From: Mycobacterium sp. 3519A
Lineage (GTDB): Bacteria; Actinomycetota; Actinomycetes; Mycobacteriales; Mycobacteriaceae
DNA length: 64,000 bases
Assembly (NCBI RefSeq): GCF_900240945.1
Contig: NZ_OESG01000014.1
Coordinates: 1,904,015 to 1,968,014, forward strand
Direction: 5' to 3'
Position numbers and translations under genes: made by a program. Below the pieces are notes generated by a model. The model was given only the letters and a program-made list of their open reading frames with translations, did not search any database and was not told the origin of the DNA. Below, in pieces: positions 9,401 through 16,336 of this stretch. Within the stretch, counting starts at the first letter, position 1. Every line of letters starts with the position of its first letter.

Positions 9401-9823
9401 GTGAAGAAGTCCCTCGTTCTTTCGGCCGGCTCGGCCGTGGCCGCGTCAGCCTTCATGGCGCTGTTCGGCACCGGAGTCGCCGCCGCGGACGACTTCGCAG
9501 GCCAGACCTACGCGGATGCCGCGTCGGCGGCCAGCGATGCCGGACTTTCCGTCACCGTCGCCGCCCGGGTGGGCGACAAACTGTCGCAGGACGAGTGCCT
9601 GGTCACGCGTTCGCAGACCGCGCCGTTCGCCGACGCCGACGACGGCTCGCACTACAGCGGCCAGGTGCAGTTCTATCTGAACTGCAACGGCGGATACGCG
9701 ACCGCCAACAACCCGGGCGCCTCGGTGGCCAGCCCGGAGGGCCGCGAGGCCAAGGCCGCCGCCGATGAGGCCGCCGCCGAAGAGGAGCAGTCCCTCGAAG
9801 AGGTCAGCACTCCCGACGAGTAG
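9401..9823 (+). CDS. Small secreted PASTA-like protein (paralogue 2)
   Basis: A 140-residue secreted protein: a signal peptide (KKSLVL, then a hydrophobic stretch, cleavage near GVAAADD), a PASTA-like segment DFAGQTYADAASAASDAG, two Cys residues at positions comparable to those of the gene before it, and an Ala/Glu-rich acidic tail. The GTG at 9401 is chosen because the signal peptide starts there. The leader TCGGAGGTCGGACTCA is almost identical to that of the preceding gene, supporting tandem duplication. It converges on the TetR gene with only two bases between the stops. Confidence 0.8.
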   Translation: MKKSLVLSAGSAVAASAFMALFGTGVAAADDFAGQTYADAASAASDAGLSVTVAARVGDKLSQDECLVTRSQTAPFADADDGSHYSGQVQFYLNCNGGYATANNPGASVASPEGREAKAAADEAAAEEEQSLEEVSTPDE

Positions 9824-9825
9824 CT

Positions 9826-10410
9826 CTAATAGCTCGACACCCGGTTGAGCAGCATGTCGACGCAGTAGTCGATGAACTGCTCACGGGTGGCCGGGAGCCG
9901 ACCGTTCAGGTAGGCGGTGAACAACGCCGTCAGCGCGCCGATCAGACCCGTGGCCACCATCGCCTGGACAGCGGGTTCGGTGATCCGGGTCAGCTTGTGC
10001 TGCAGCAGGTCGATGAAGCTGGGCATCCATTCCGCGCCCGACCGGGTCAGCACCGGTTCCACGCCGGGCGCCAGCAGCAGCACCCGACCCCGTGACGGAT
10101 CGTCGACCATCAGCGCGACGAAGCGTTCGACGGCGTCGCGCGGGGTCTCCGCGGTCATCAGCGTCGACATCGCCCGCGCGCACACGTCGTCGTAGACCGC
10201 ACGGACGAATTCGTCGCGGTCGGCGAAGCTTTCGTAGAAATAGCGCTCGGTCAACCCGGCCGCCCTGCACACCGCCCGCACCGTCAGTCCGGGGCCGGAC
10301 TCGCTGCCAAGCAGTCCGACGCCGGCGGCGATCAGTTCGTCGCGCCGCAGAACCTGACGATCCTGCAACGGAACGCCCGACCAACGGCCCCGTCGTTGAC
10401 CCGAAGCCAC
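9826..10410 (-). CDS. TetR/AcrR family transcriptional regulator (Rv0825c-like position)
   Basis: A 194-residue repressor-type protein. The N-terminal helix-turn-helix is clear (RDELIAAGVGLLGSESGPGLTVRAVCRAAGLTERYFYESFADRDEFVRAVYDDV), followed by a helical ligand/dimer domain with no obvious specificity. GTG at 10410 was taken as start because AGGGAG lies just upstream; ten more residues are possible from 10440. It is divergent from the MpaB-like oxygenase gene with an 80-base gap, so that gene is its likeliest target. Confidence 0.85.
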   Translation of the reverse strand: MASGQRRGRWSGVPLQDRQVLRRDELIAAGVGLLGSESGPGLTVRAVCRAAGLTERYFYESFADRDEFVRAVYDDVCARAMSTLMTAETPRDAVERFVALMVDDPSRGRVLLLAPGVEPVLTRSGAEWMPSFIDLLQHKLTRITEPAVQAMVATGLIGALTALFTAYLNGRLPATREQFIDYCVDMLLNRVSSY

Positions 10411-10453
10411 ATCACTCCCTAAACTCGATGGTGACAACACCCGTAGTCAGAAT

Positions 10454-10465
10454 GCCGTGAACGGC
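10454..10465. promoter_or_regulatory. Small palindrome in TetR/MpaB-like divergent promoter
   Basis: GCCGT-GA-ACGGC is a perfect 12-bp inverted repeat between the TetR start (10410) and the oxygenase start (10491). It is short but placed where an operator would be expected. Confidence 0.3.
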
Positions 10466-10490
10466 TTTTGACACGAGCGGAAGTTCACCA

Positions 10491-11498
10491 GTGACTCAAG
10501 ATACTTCTGAGGCGCGCCTCCAGACCACCGGAGCCACCCCTGCGGCACCGGGCTGCCCGGTCACGACGGGCGGCTACGACGCGGTCCCTGCGTTTCTCGG
10601 CCCCGACTCCTTGACCTGGCAATTATTCGGCGATTGGCGCGGGCTGCTGCAGGGGCCATGGGCGGGTTCCATGCAGAACATGCACCCGCAACTCGGCGCC
10701 GCCGTCGAACAACACTCGATCTTCTTCCAAGAACGCATGCCGCGGTTGCTTCGCTCGCTGTACCCGATCGGCGGCGTCGTCTTCGACGGCGACCGGGCCC
10801 CGCAGACGGGTGCTGAAGTTCGCGACTACCACATCGGCATCAAGGGCGTCGACGATCAGGGCCGCCGCTACAGCGCGCTCAACCCTGACGTCTTCTATTG
10901 GGCGCACTCGACGTTCTTCATGGGCACCATCCTGACCGCCGAACGCTTCGGCGACGGTCTGACCGAGGCCCAGAAGCGGCAATTGTTCGACGAACACGTC
11001 ACCTGGTACAGCATGTATGGCGTGAGCATGCGACCAGTTCCCGAGAGCTGGGAAGATTTCCAGGTCTACTGGGATCACATGTGTCGCAACGTCCTCGAGA
11101 ACAATTTCGCCGCGCGCGAGGTCCTCAACCTGTCGACCATGCCCAAGCATCCGTCACTGCAATGGATTCCGGACTGGCTGTGGCGACTACAACTGAAAGT
11201 ACTTGGGCCCTTTGCAGTTTGGGTCACCGTCGGCCTGTATGACCAACCTGTTCGCGACCTGATGGGCTACACCTGGTCGGCCAGGGACGAGCGGCTGCAC
11301 ACGCTGTTCGGCAGGCTGGTGAATCTGACGTTCAAGCTGCTGCCGAGACGGCGCCGCTTCCATCCGCGGGCTCGCGCAGGCTGGGACCGGGCAACGGGAC
11401 GCTGCCCCGTCGACGCGCCGCTGGTGCACACGCCTGCACGCAATCTGCCGCCGGTCGAACACCGCGACAACGGGATGCATTACTGCCCGAAGGTCTGA
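10491..11498 (+). CDS. MpaB-like oxygenase family protein (DUF2236)
   Basis: A 335-residue protein of the DUF2236/MpaB/latex-clearing-protein family, heme-type oxygenases or peroxygenases whose substrates in mycobacteria are largely unknown. Typical segments are FLGPDSLTWQLFGDWRGLLQGPWAGSMQNMHPQLGAAVEQHS at the N-terminus, VFYWAHSTFFMGTILTAERF, and a helical C-terminus. The conserved His residues (for example MHPQ and WAHSTF) are the candidates for heme contact. The GTG start follows GAGCGGAAG. Rv0826 is recalled as the equivalent at this position in M. tuberculosis. The last 19 bases overlap the next gene on the other strand. Confidence 0.85.
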   Translation: MTQDTSEARLQTTGATPAAPGCPVTTGGYDAVPAFLGPDSLTWQLFGDWRGLLQGPWAGSMQNMHPQLGAAVEQHSIFFQERMPRLLRSLYPIGGVVFDGDRAPQTGAEVRDYHIGIKGVDDQGRRYSALNPDVFYWAHSTFFMGTILTAERFGDGLTEAQKRQLFDEHVTWYSMYGVSMRPVPESWEDFQVYWDHMCRNVLENNFAAREVLNLSTMPKHPSLQWIPDWLWRLQLKVLGPFAVWVTVGLYDQPVRDLMGYTWSARDERLHTLFGRLVNLTFKLLPRRRRFHPRARAGWDRATGRCPVDAPLVHTPARNLPPVEHRDNGMHYCPKV

Positions 11499-11803
11499 CG
11501 CCTCACGGTGGGCGGGTCGGGGAAGGGGCCCCACTGCACGGGCGGGTAACGCCCGAATACGCCGCGGGGGTCGCCTGCCAGGGTCAGCCGGTGCTCGAAG
11601 TCGGCGCGTGCCCGTAGGCCGGCGCGGCGAATCTCGAGGGCCCGTCTGCGCCGCGTGACGACACTCAGAAGGCCGACGATCACCACGACCGCGAGCGCCT
11701 CGTACCAGCCGTTGTGCAGCCACCACAACGCCAGCAGCAGTCCCGCGCCGGTGAGCACCGGATGCCGCCGCGGAAACGACCTGTCAGGTTGCTGGTAGAG
11801 CAT
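11480..11803 (-). CDS. Small membrane protein of unknown function
   Basis: A 107-residue protein with one or two hydrophobic helices (about residues 17-50: TGAGLLLALWWLHNGWYEALAVVVIVGLLSVV), then an Arg-rich stretch (TRRRRALEIRRAG) and a cytosolic tail. No family is recognised. Positive-inside charge predicts a cytosolic C-terminus. Its 3' end overlaps the MpaB-like gene by 19 bases in convergent orientation. Confidence 0.6.
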   Translation of the reverse strand: MLYQQPDRSFPRRHPVLTGAGLLLALWWLHNGWYEALAVVVIVGLLSVVTRRRRALEIRRAGLRARADFEHRLTLAGDPRGVFGRYPPVQWGPFPDPPTVRRQTFGQ

Positions 11804-11932
11804 CGGTTTTGATCATACGATTCGCCGTCCGAAAGGGCGGCCCAGCACTTCGGCGGTGCCGACCCGTGCCAGCTCGGTAACGTTCGGCGTTTTCCGCTAT
11901 GCCTGGCGCGGTTTATAAGGCACGATTCACCT

Positions 11933-12199
11933 GTGTCGCGTGCGATCCGGTCCGTGGGCTGTGCAGTGGTGGCGATGATCGCCGCCCTGGCCATCGGGCT
12001 GTCCACGCCAGTGCCTGCGTCGGCGACGACGGTGACCAACGGCTACAACCCGCCGCCGTCGCCGCTGACCGTGCTGGTCACGCCGTTCACCATCGGCATC
12101 CACGTGATCGAGGCGATCGCCGAGGGCCTCGCCAACGCGGTCGAGATGATCGCGACGCCCGCCCCGATCACGGTCCCAGCCCCGCACGCCGCGACCTAG
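11933..12199 (+). CDS. Small secreted protein of unknown function
   Basis: An 88-residue protein with a typical Sec signal peptide (SRAIRSVGCAVVAMIAALAIGLSTPVPASA, cleavage near residue 31) leaving a mature peptide of about 57 residues rich in Pro and Val. No cysteines remain after cleavage. GTG at 11933 is the start that gives the signal peptide. It lies 40 bases before the kinase gene on the same strand and could be cotranscribed with it. Confidence 0.65.
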   Translation: MSRAIRSVGCAVVAMIAALAIGLSTPVPASATTVTNGYNPPPSPLTVLVTPFTIGIHVIEAIAEGLANAVEMIATPAPITVPAPHAAT

Positions 12200-12239
12200 C
12201 GGTTGTTTGACGCCGGCGTCGACCGGCTAGCTTTTAGGT

Positions 12240-13394
12240 ATGCAGGCGCCGGAGGTGCTGGGCGGCCGCTACGAACTTCGGGGCGTTCTCGGACGCGGTG
12301 GCATGGCAGAAGTCCGCGACGGCTGGGACATTCGGTTGGACCGACCGGTCGCCGTCAAGCTGCTGCACCCGATGTTGATCGAAGCACCCGATAACCGTCT
12401 GCGATTCCAGACTGAGGCGCGCGCGGCGGCCGCGCTGAACCACCCGCACATCGTGTCCGTGCACGACAGCGGCGAGCACGCAGGCACGCCGTACATCGTG
12501 ATGGAGCGGCTGTCCACGCAGACGCTGGCCGACGTGATCGCGCGCGGACCACTGCCGCAGCCGGACGTGCGGGCGATCCTCGGCGACGTGCTGTCTGCGC
12601 TGTCCGTCGCGCACGCGGCGGGCATCCTGCACCGCGACATCAAGCCGGCCAACATCTTGTTCTCCCTGTCAGGGCATGCGAAGGTGGCCGATTTCGGCGT
12701 GGCCAAGAGCCCGGGCAGCGTGCACACGATGACGGGCCAGATCGTCGGCACCATGGCGTATCTGAGCCCGGAGCGGATCGCGGGCAGGCCTGCGTCGGTC
12801 GCCGACGATCTGTACGCCGTCGGTGTGGTGGGTTACGAAGCGCTGACCGGCCGTCGCGCCTTTCCACAGGAGAACATCGCCGAGCTGGCCCGCGCCATCT
12901 CGCAGGGGGCGCTGCCACCGCTCGGCGCCGTGCGGCCCGACGCGGACCCGGCGTTGGCGGCAGTGATCGAGCGGGCGATGGCGCCCGATCCGGCGTGGCG
13001 ATTCGCCAACGCCGAAGAGATGCGCGCGGCCTTGGCGGGCCGCGGCGGCCCTCCCGCACGGCCGGCCACGCGGGTGATGGCCGCACCGCTGCCCGACCCG
13101 ACGACGATGGTGGCGGCGCCCGTGCGGCGAGCCAACCGGTCGCGGTGGTGGCTGGTCACCGCGGCGGTGGTGGCGGTGCTCGTCATCGCGATCGCGTTCA
13201 TCGTCGATTCGTCGTCGAAGCCCGCCGTCCCGGAGCCCGCGAGCACCAGCACATCGGTGCCACCTCCGCCTCCGACGTCATTCGTGCCGCCGCCACCGAT
13301 CACGACGCCCGCGCAAATCGAGCAGCCACCGCCGAAAAAGAAAGGGCCGCCAGGGCACGGAAATGGCAAGGGCCCCAAGAAAGGTCGCGACTGA
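12240..13394 (+). CDS. Membrane Ser/Thr protein kinase with Pro- and Lys/Gly-rich extracellular tail
   Basis: A 384-residue PknB-type kinase. The glycine loop GRGGMAEV (residues 18-25), the ATP-anchoring Lys40, catalytic HRDIKPAN (131-138) and DFG (151-153) are all intact, so activity is expected. The kinase domain ends near residue 265. A juxtamembrane segment leads to one transmembrane helix (about residues 300-322). The outer part is only about 60 residues: a Pro-rich stretch (PPPPPTSFVPPPP) and a basic tail (PPPKKKGPPGHGNGKG). No PASTA or other sensor domain is present, unlike PknB, so it would have to sense through polymer contact or a partner. It converges on the cupin gene. Confidence 0.9.
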   Translation: MQAPEVLGGRYELRGVLGRGGMAEVRDGWDIRLDRPVAVKLLHPMLIEAPDNRLRFQTEARAAAALNHPHIVSVHDSGEHAGTPYIVMERLSTQTLADVIARGPLPQPDVRAILGDVLSALSVAHAAGILHRDIKPANILFSLSGHAKVADFGVAKSPGSVHTMTGQIVGTMAYLSPERIAGRPASVADDLYAVGVVGYEALTGRRAFPQENIAELARAISQGALPPLGAVRPDADPALAAVIERAMAPDPAWRFANAEEMRAALAGRGGPPARPATRVMAAPLPDPTTMVAAPVRRANRSRWWLVTAAVVAVLVIAIAFIVDSSSKPAVPEPASTSTSVPPPPPTSFVPPPPITTPAQIEQPPPKKKGPPGHGNGKGPKKGRD

Positions 13395-13399
13395 GGGGC

Positions 13400-13918
13400 T
13401 CAGCCGCTGAACACCGGCATCGTGATGCCCACCGCCGCGTTCTCCTCCGGGGTGCCCAGCACGTAGCCGTATCGCTCGGACACCGCGATGAAGTTCGCCA
13501 CCTCTTCCGGCGTGGGAGCAGCCAGGCCCTCGGTCATCGGACGGCCCACCTCCTGGAAGAACCGGCCGAGCCGCGCGGTGGTGACGATCAGATCGACCGC
13601 GGGCCGGTCGGTGACGTTGCGGTGCGCATGCGGCGCATCGCCGGGCACACGGACGTAGTCGCCGGCATGGGCGTCGCGCCACTCGAGGCCGTTGTCGCCC
13701 TGAACAAGCACCTGATGGGTGCCCGACAGGATGAGGAAGTCCTCAGCATCGGGATGACGGTGCAGGGGCACCACGGAGCCCGGCGGCACGGTGCCGCGCA
13801 GCACGCAGAACTCGTCGGACCAGCTGAGGAACTCGACGATGCCGCCGAACACCTCGAAGCTCGGGGTCGGCGGCATCCCGGCAAGTCGGTGGAACACGGT
13901 GCTGAATTCCGATTTCAT
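13400..13918 (-). CDS. Cupin-domain protein
   Basis: A 172-residue protein with a single cupin barrel. Metal-ligand motif 1 is VVPLHRHPDAEDFLILSG (two His, one Glu) and motif 2 is GDYVRVPGDAPHAHRN. The rest is a helical tail. Cupins of this size are often small oxygenases or sensors; the substrate is not predictable. It is divergent from a TetR gene with 66 bases between the starts, and a CTCTA-N5-TAGAG inverted repeat lies in that gap, so it is probably under that regulator. Confidence 0.8.
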   Translation of the reverse strand: MKSEFSTVFHRLAGMPPTPSFEVFGGIVEFLSWSDEFCVLRGTVPPGSVVPLHRHPDAEDFLILSGTHQVLVQGDNGLEWRDAHAGDYVRVPGDAPHAHRNVTDRPAVDLIVTTARLGRFFQEVGRPMTEGLAAPTPEEVANFIAVSERYGYVLGTPEENAAVGITMPVFSG

Positions 13919-13955
13919 GCGGCATCTGCCCTCTCGGCCTAGTCTTGTGTGGAAG

Positions 13956-13970
13956 CTCTATTGATTAGAG
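13956..13970. promoter_or_regulatory. Inverted repeat CTCTA-N5-TAGAG, candidate TetR operator
   Basis: A perfect 5+5 inverted repeat with a 5-base spacer sits 15 bases upstream of the TetR start (13985) and 38 bases upstream of the cupin start (13918). Position and symmetry suit an autoregulatory operator shared by both genes. Confidence 0.45.
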
Positions 13971-13984
13971 GAATGCTATAACGA

Positions 13985-14617
13985 ATGTCTGGTACAGCGC
14001 GGGGCAGGCCGTACCGATCGGCGCGCAGGGCGGAGGCGGCGGACGACACCCGCGCGCGAATCCTCGCCGCCGCGATCCGGCTGTTCGTCGAGAAGGGCTA
14101 CGGCAAGGTCACCGTCAACGACATCGCGCGGGAGGCCGGCGTTGCGGTGCCTACCGTGTACACCAGCGCCGGGGGCAAGACCGCGATCCTTGCGACGATC
14201 ATCGACGAGGCGGTCCGTGACCCCGTCGTCGAACAGACCCTGGCCGCTGTGCGCAGGGCGCGCGATCCGCGTGAGGTGATCGATGTGACGGCCAACGGCA
14301 CCCGGGTCGACAACGAGCGCTACCACGACATCATTCAGGTGAACCGGACCGCATCCGCCGTCGACGAAAGCGCGGCCGAAATCCTCGAGGCATCCAACCG
14401 CGCCTATCGGCAAGCGCTGGCGGTGGCGGCGGCGCGGTTACGTGAAATGGGCGCTCTCCGAGAGTATCTCACCGACGAGCGCGCGACCGATCTGCTGTGG
14501 TTCTACTTCGGCCATCAGTCGTGGCACACGTTGGTCGCCGAGGCGGGGTGGACGTGGGACGAGGCCGAGGACTGGCTGCGCGAGCAGGCCGCCGTGGCAC
14601 TGCTGACGCCGCGGTGA
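13985..14617 (+). CDS. TetR/AcrR family transcriptional regulator
   Basis: A 210-residue regulator. The DNA-binding helix-turn-helix is ADDTRARILAAAIRLFVEKGYGKVTVNDIAREAGVAVPTVYTSAGGKTAIL, with the unusual SAGGK where most family members have xxxSKxx. The C-terminal domain is helical and Trp-rich near its end (WFYFGHQSWHTLVAEAGWTWDEAEDWL). It is divergent from the cupin gene and probably represses it and itself through the inverted repeat at 13956-13970. Confidence 0.88.
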   Translation: MSGTARGRPYRSARRAEAADDTRARILAAAIRLFVEKGYGKVTVNDIAREAGVAVPTVYTSAGGKTAILATIIDEAVRDPVVEQTLAAVRRARDPREVIDVTANGTRVDNERYHDIIQVNRTASAVDESAAEILEASNRAYRQALAVAAARLREMGALREYLTDERATDLLWFYFGHQSWHTLVAEAGWTWDEAEDWLREQAAVALLTPR

Positions 14618-14626
14618 CGAGCTTTT

Positions 14627-14702
14627 TGGTGCCCCCGCGGAGTTTCGATCTCCGTACCCGCGGATTAAAAGTCCGCTGCTCTTCCGAGTGAGCTACGGGG
14701 GC
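14627..14702 (-). tRNA. tRNA-Lys (anticodon TTT)
   Basis: The minus strand folds as a 76-nt tRNA with CCA encoded. The acceptor pairs GCCCCCG with CGGGGGC, the anticodon stem GCGGA/TCCGC encloses CTTTTAA, and the T-arm CGGAG/CTCCG is intact. The anticodon is TTT. Confidence 0.95.
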
Positions 14703-14762
14703 GCAGACACTCTATCGGAGCGGCAGGCAAAGTGCCGTAGTCGGTGCCTGCGAGCATCTCGT

Positions 14763-14792
14763 TTGAGGATTGGGGCCTCGGTACCCTAAGCT
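14763..14792 (+). promoter_or_regulatory. Possible sigma-A promoter for the tRNA Glu-Asp-Phe cluster
   Basis: TTGAGG (14763-14768), 18 bases, TAAGCT (14787-14792), about 50 bases upstream of tRNA-Glu. The match to mycobacterial consensus is moderate. Confidence 0.4.
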
Positions 14793-14844
14793 ATCGAAGC
14801 TCCCAGCGTCACAGCGTTGTGAGTACCCCGGAGAGATTCGGCTG

Positions 14845-14917
14845 GCCCCCTTCGTCTAGCGGCCTAGGACGCCGCCCTTTCAAGGCGGTAGCGCGGGTTC
14901 GAATCCCGTAGGGGGTA
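14845..14917 (+). tRNA. tRNA-Glu (anticodon TTC)
   Basis: A 73-nt tRNA without encoded CCA. The acceptor GCCCCCT pairs with AGGGGGT (G1-U72 wobble), the anticodon loop reads CTTTCAA (TTC), and the T-loop is TTCGAAT. It is the first of three tandem plus-strand tRNA genes. Confidence 0.95.
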
Positions 14918-14961
14918 CACGCGACGCCTCGTACGATGGAGTCGCACGGCACGACAAGCAA

Positions 14962-15038
14962 GGCCCTGTGGCGCAGTTGGTTAGCGCGCCGCCCTGTCAC
15001 GGCGGAGGTCGCGGGTTCAAGTCCCGTCAGGGTCGCCA
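14962..15038 (+). tRNA. tRNA-Asp (anticodon GTC)
   Basis: A 77-nt tRNA including CCA. The acceptor GGCCCTG pairs with CAGGGTC, the anticodon loop reads CTGTCAC (GTC), and the T-loop is TTCAAGT. The discriminator base is G, as required for tRNA-Asp. Confidence 0.95.
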
Positions 15039-15083
15039 GTGTTTGGCGAGGCACTTGGGTTTCTCGAGATGTGGGTGCCTTCC

Positions 15084-15160
15084 GGCCAGGTAGCTCAGTT
15101 GGTATGAGCGTCCGCCTGAAAAGCGGAAGGTCGCCGGTTCGATCCCGGCCCTGGCCACCA
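15084..15160 (+). tRNA. tRNA-Phe (anticodon GAA)
   Basis: A 77-nt tRNA with encoded CCA. The acceptor GGCCAGG pairs with CCTGGCC, the anticodon loop reads CTGAAAA (GAA), and the T-loop is TTCGATC. It is the last tRNA of the cluster. Confidence 0.95.
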
Positions 15161-15227
15161 CGAGGTAACTTCTGCTTCCTGCGGCGATGATTGTGGTGAT
15201 CATGACCGACCGGGGGAGGACGCGAAG

Positions 15228-15899
15228 GTGAGTGATCGAATCTCGATCCTCATTGCCGAGGACTCGCTGCTGGTGCGCGACAGCGTCGAGCGGGCCTTGT
15301 CCACCGATCCCGAGATCACCGTCGTCGGCACCGCCGAGGATTACGACTCCGCGGTCGAACTCGTCGACAAGCTCCGACCGACCATCGTCGTCACCGACAT
15401 CCGGATGCCGCCGACGTCGACCGACGAGGGGATCCGCTTGGCGCGGTGGATGCGCACAGCGCACCCCGACACCGGCGTGATCGTGCTGTCGCAGTACGCC
15501 GAACCGCGCTATGCGGCCGGATTGCTCGAGGACGGCACGGCAGGCCGTGGCTACCTGCTCAAAGAGCGGATCTCGCATTTCGACGAATTGAACGACGCCG
15601 TGCGCCAGGTCGCCGCCGGCGGCACGGTGCTGGATCCCCTGGTCGTCGAAGTGCTTCTCGCGCAGCCCCGCTCGGCCCCCACCCTGAGTCGACTCACGCC
15701 ACGGGAACGCGAGGTGCTCAGCGAACTGGCGACCGGGTTCTCCAACCGGACCGTCGCCGAGCGACTGGTGTTGTCGCAGCGGGCGGTGGAAAAGCACATC
15801 AACTCCATCTTCGCCAAGCTGGAATTGACCGCCGACGACGCCGTTGACCGTCGCGTCAAGGCCGTGTTGATGTTCCTCAACGACAGCGGGTCGACGTGA
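15228..15899 (+). CDS. NarL/LuxR-family response regulator
   Basis: A 223-residue two-domain regulator. The receiver domain has the acidic pair (AED), phospho-acceptor Asp57 in VVTDIRMPP and a Lys in LLKER. The C-terminal LuxR helix-turn-helix lies at about residues 156-205 (LTPREREVLSELATGFSNRTVAERLVLSQRAVEKHINSIFAKL). The TDIRMPPTSTDEGIRLA receiver motif is typical of the LnrK-like branch. Its stop overlaps the start of the next gene (GTGA), making it first in a three-gene signalling operon. Confidence 0.92.
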   Translation: MSDRISILIAEDSLLVRDSVERALSTDPEITVVGTAEDYDSAVELVDKLRPTIVVTDIRMPPTSTDEGIRLARWMRTAHPDTGVIVLSQYAEPRYAAGLLEDGTAGRGYLLKERISHFDELNDAVRQVAAGGTVLDPLVVEVLLAQPRSAPTLSRLTPREREVLSELATGFSNRTVAERLVLSQRAVEKHINSIFAKLELTADDAVDRRVKAVLMFLNDSGST

Positions 15900-16336
15900 C
15901 CGCCGCGGGAAAAGGTGGTGTGTGCACCCTGGTGCGCAGCAAATCCGCTCGACACGATGACATCGTGGCGGACGATCTCGTGCGCGTCTGGGTCGTCGAC
16001 GACCAGGCCAGTTTCCGGCGGGCTGCCGCCGCGACGCTGGCTGCCATGGACGACTTCGAAATGGCAGGCGAATGCGAGACCGGTGAATCCGCCGTCGACC
16101 GCATACCCGACGGCGCCGACCTCGTGCTGATGGACATCCACATGCCCGGTATCGACGGCATCGAAGCCACCCGGCAACTCCGCGCGGCACACCCTGAGCT
16201 GATCGTCGTGCTGATGTCGACCTACGACCTGGAGGATCTCCCTGCGGCCGCGTCGACCTGCGGCGCCGTCGCGTATCTGCACAAGGAGCACCTGTCACCG
16301 GAACTGCTGAGCCGGATATGGCGAACAGCGAGCTGA
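15896..16336 (+). CDS. Receiver-only response regulator
   Basis: A 146-residue protein containing one receiver domain with the acidic pair (VDDQ), phospho-acceptor Asp80 in VLMDIHMPG, conserved Ser/Thr (MSTYD) and Lys (LHKEH). It has no DNA-binding domain. The first 25 or so residues precede the receiver and may be an over-extended start; the in-frame GTG at 15965 (before ADDLVRVWVVDD) is an alternative. It overlaps the preceding gene by four bases and the kinase gene by 19. It may be a phosphate sink, a relay or an output through protein contact. Confidence 0.85.
   Translation: MTAAGKGGVCTLVRSKSARHDDIVADDLVRVWVVDDQASFRRAAAATLAAMDDFEMAGECETGESAVDRIPDGADLVLMDIHMPGIDGIEATRQLRAAHPELIVVLMSTYDLEDLPAAASTCGAVAYLHKEHLSPELLSRIWRTAS

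Noticed and set aside
13391..13403. CTGAG-GGG-CTCAG hairpin between the kinase and cupin genes as a terminator
   Set aside because: The stem is only five base pairs, overlaps the kinase stop and has no T-tract, so it is too weak to call.
14627..15160. tRNA cluster as an integration site for a genomic island
   Set aside because: No integrase, no direct repeat of a tRNA 3' end and no composition break were seen nearby.
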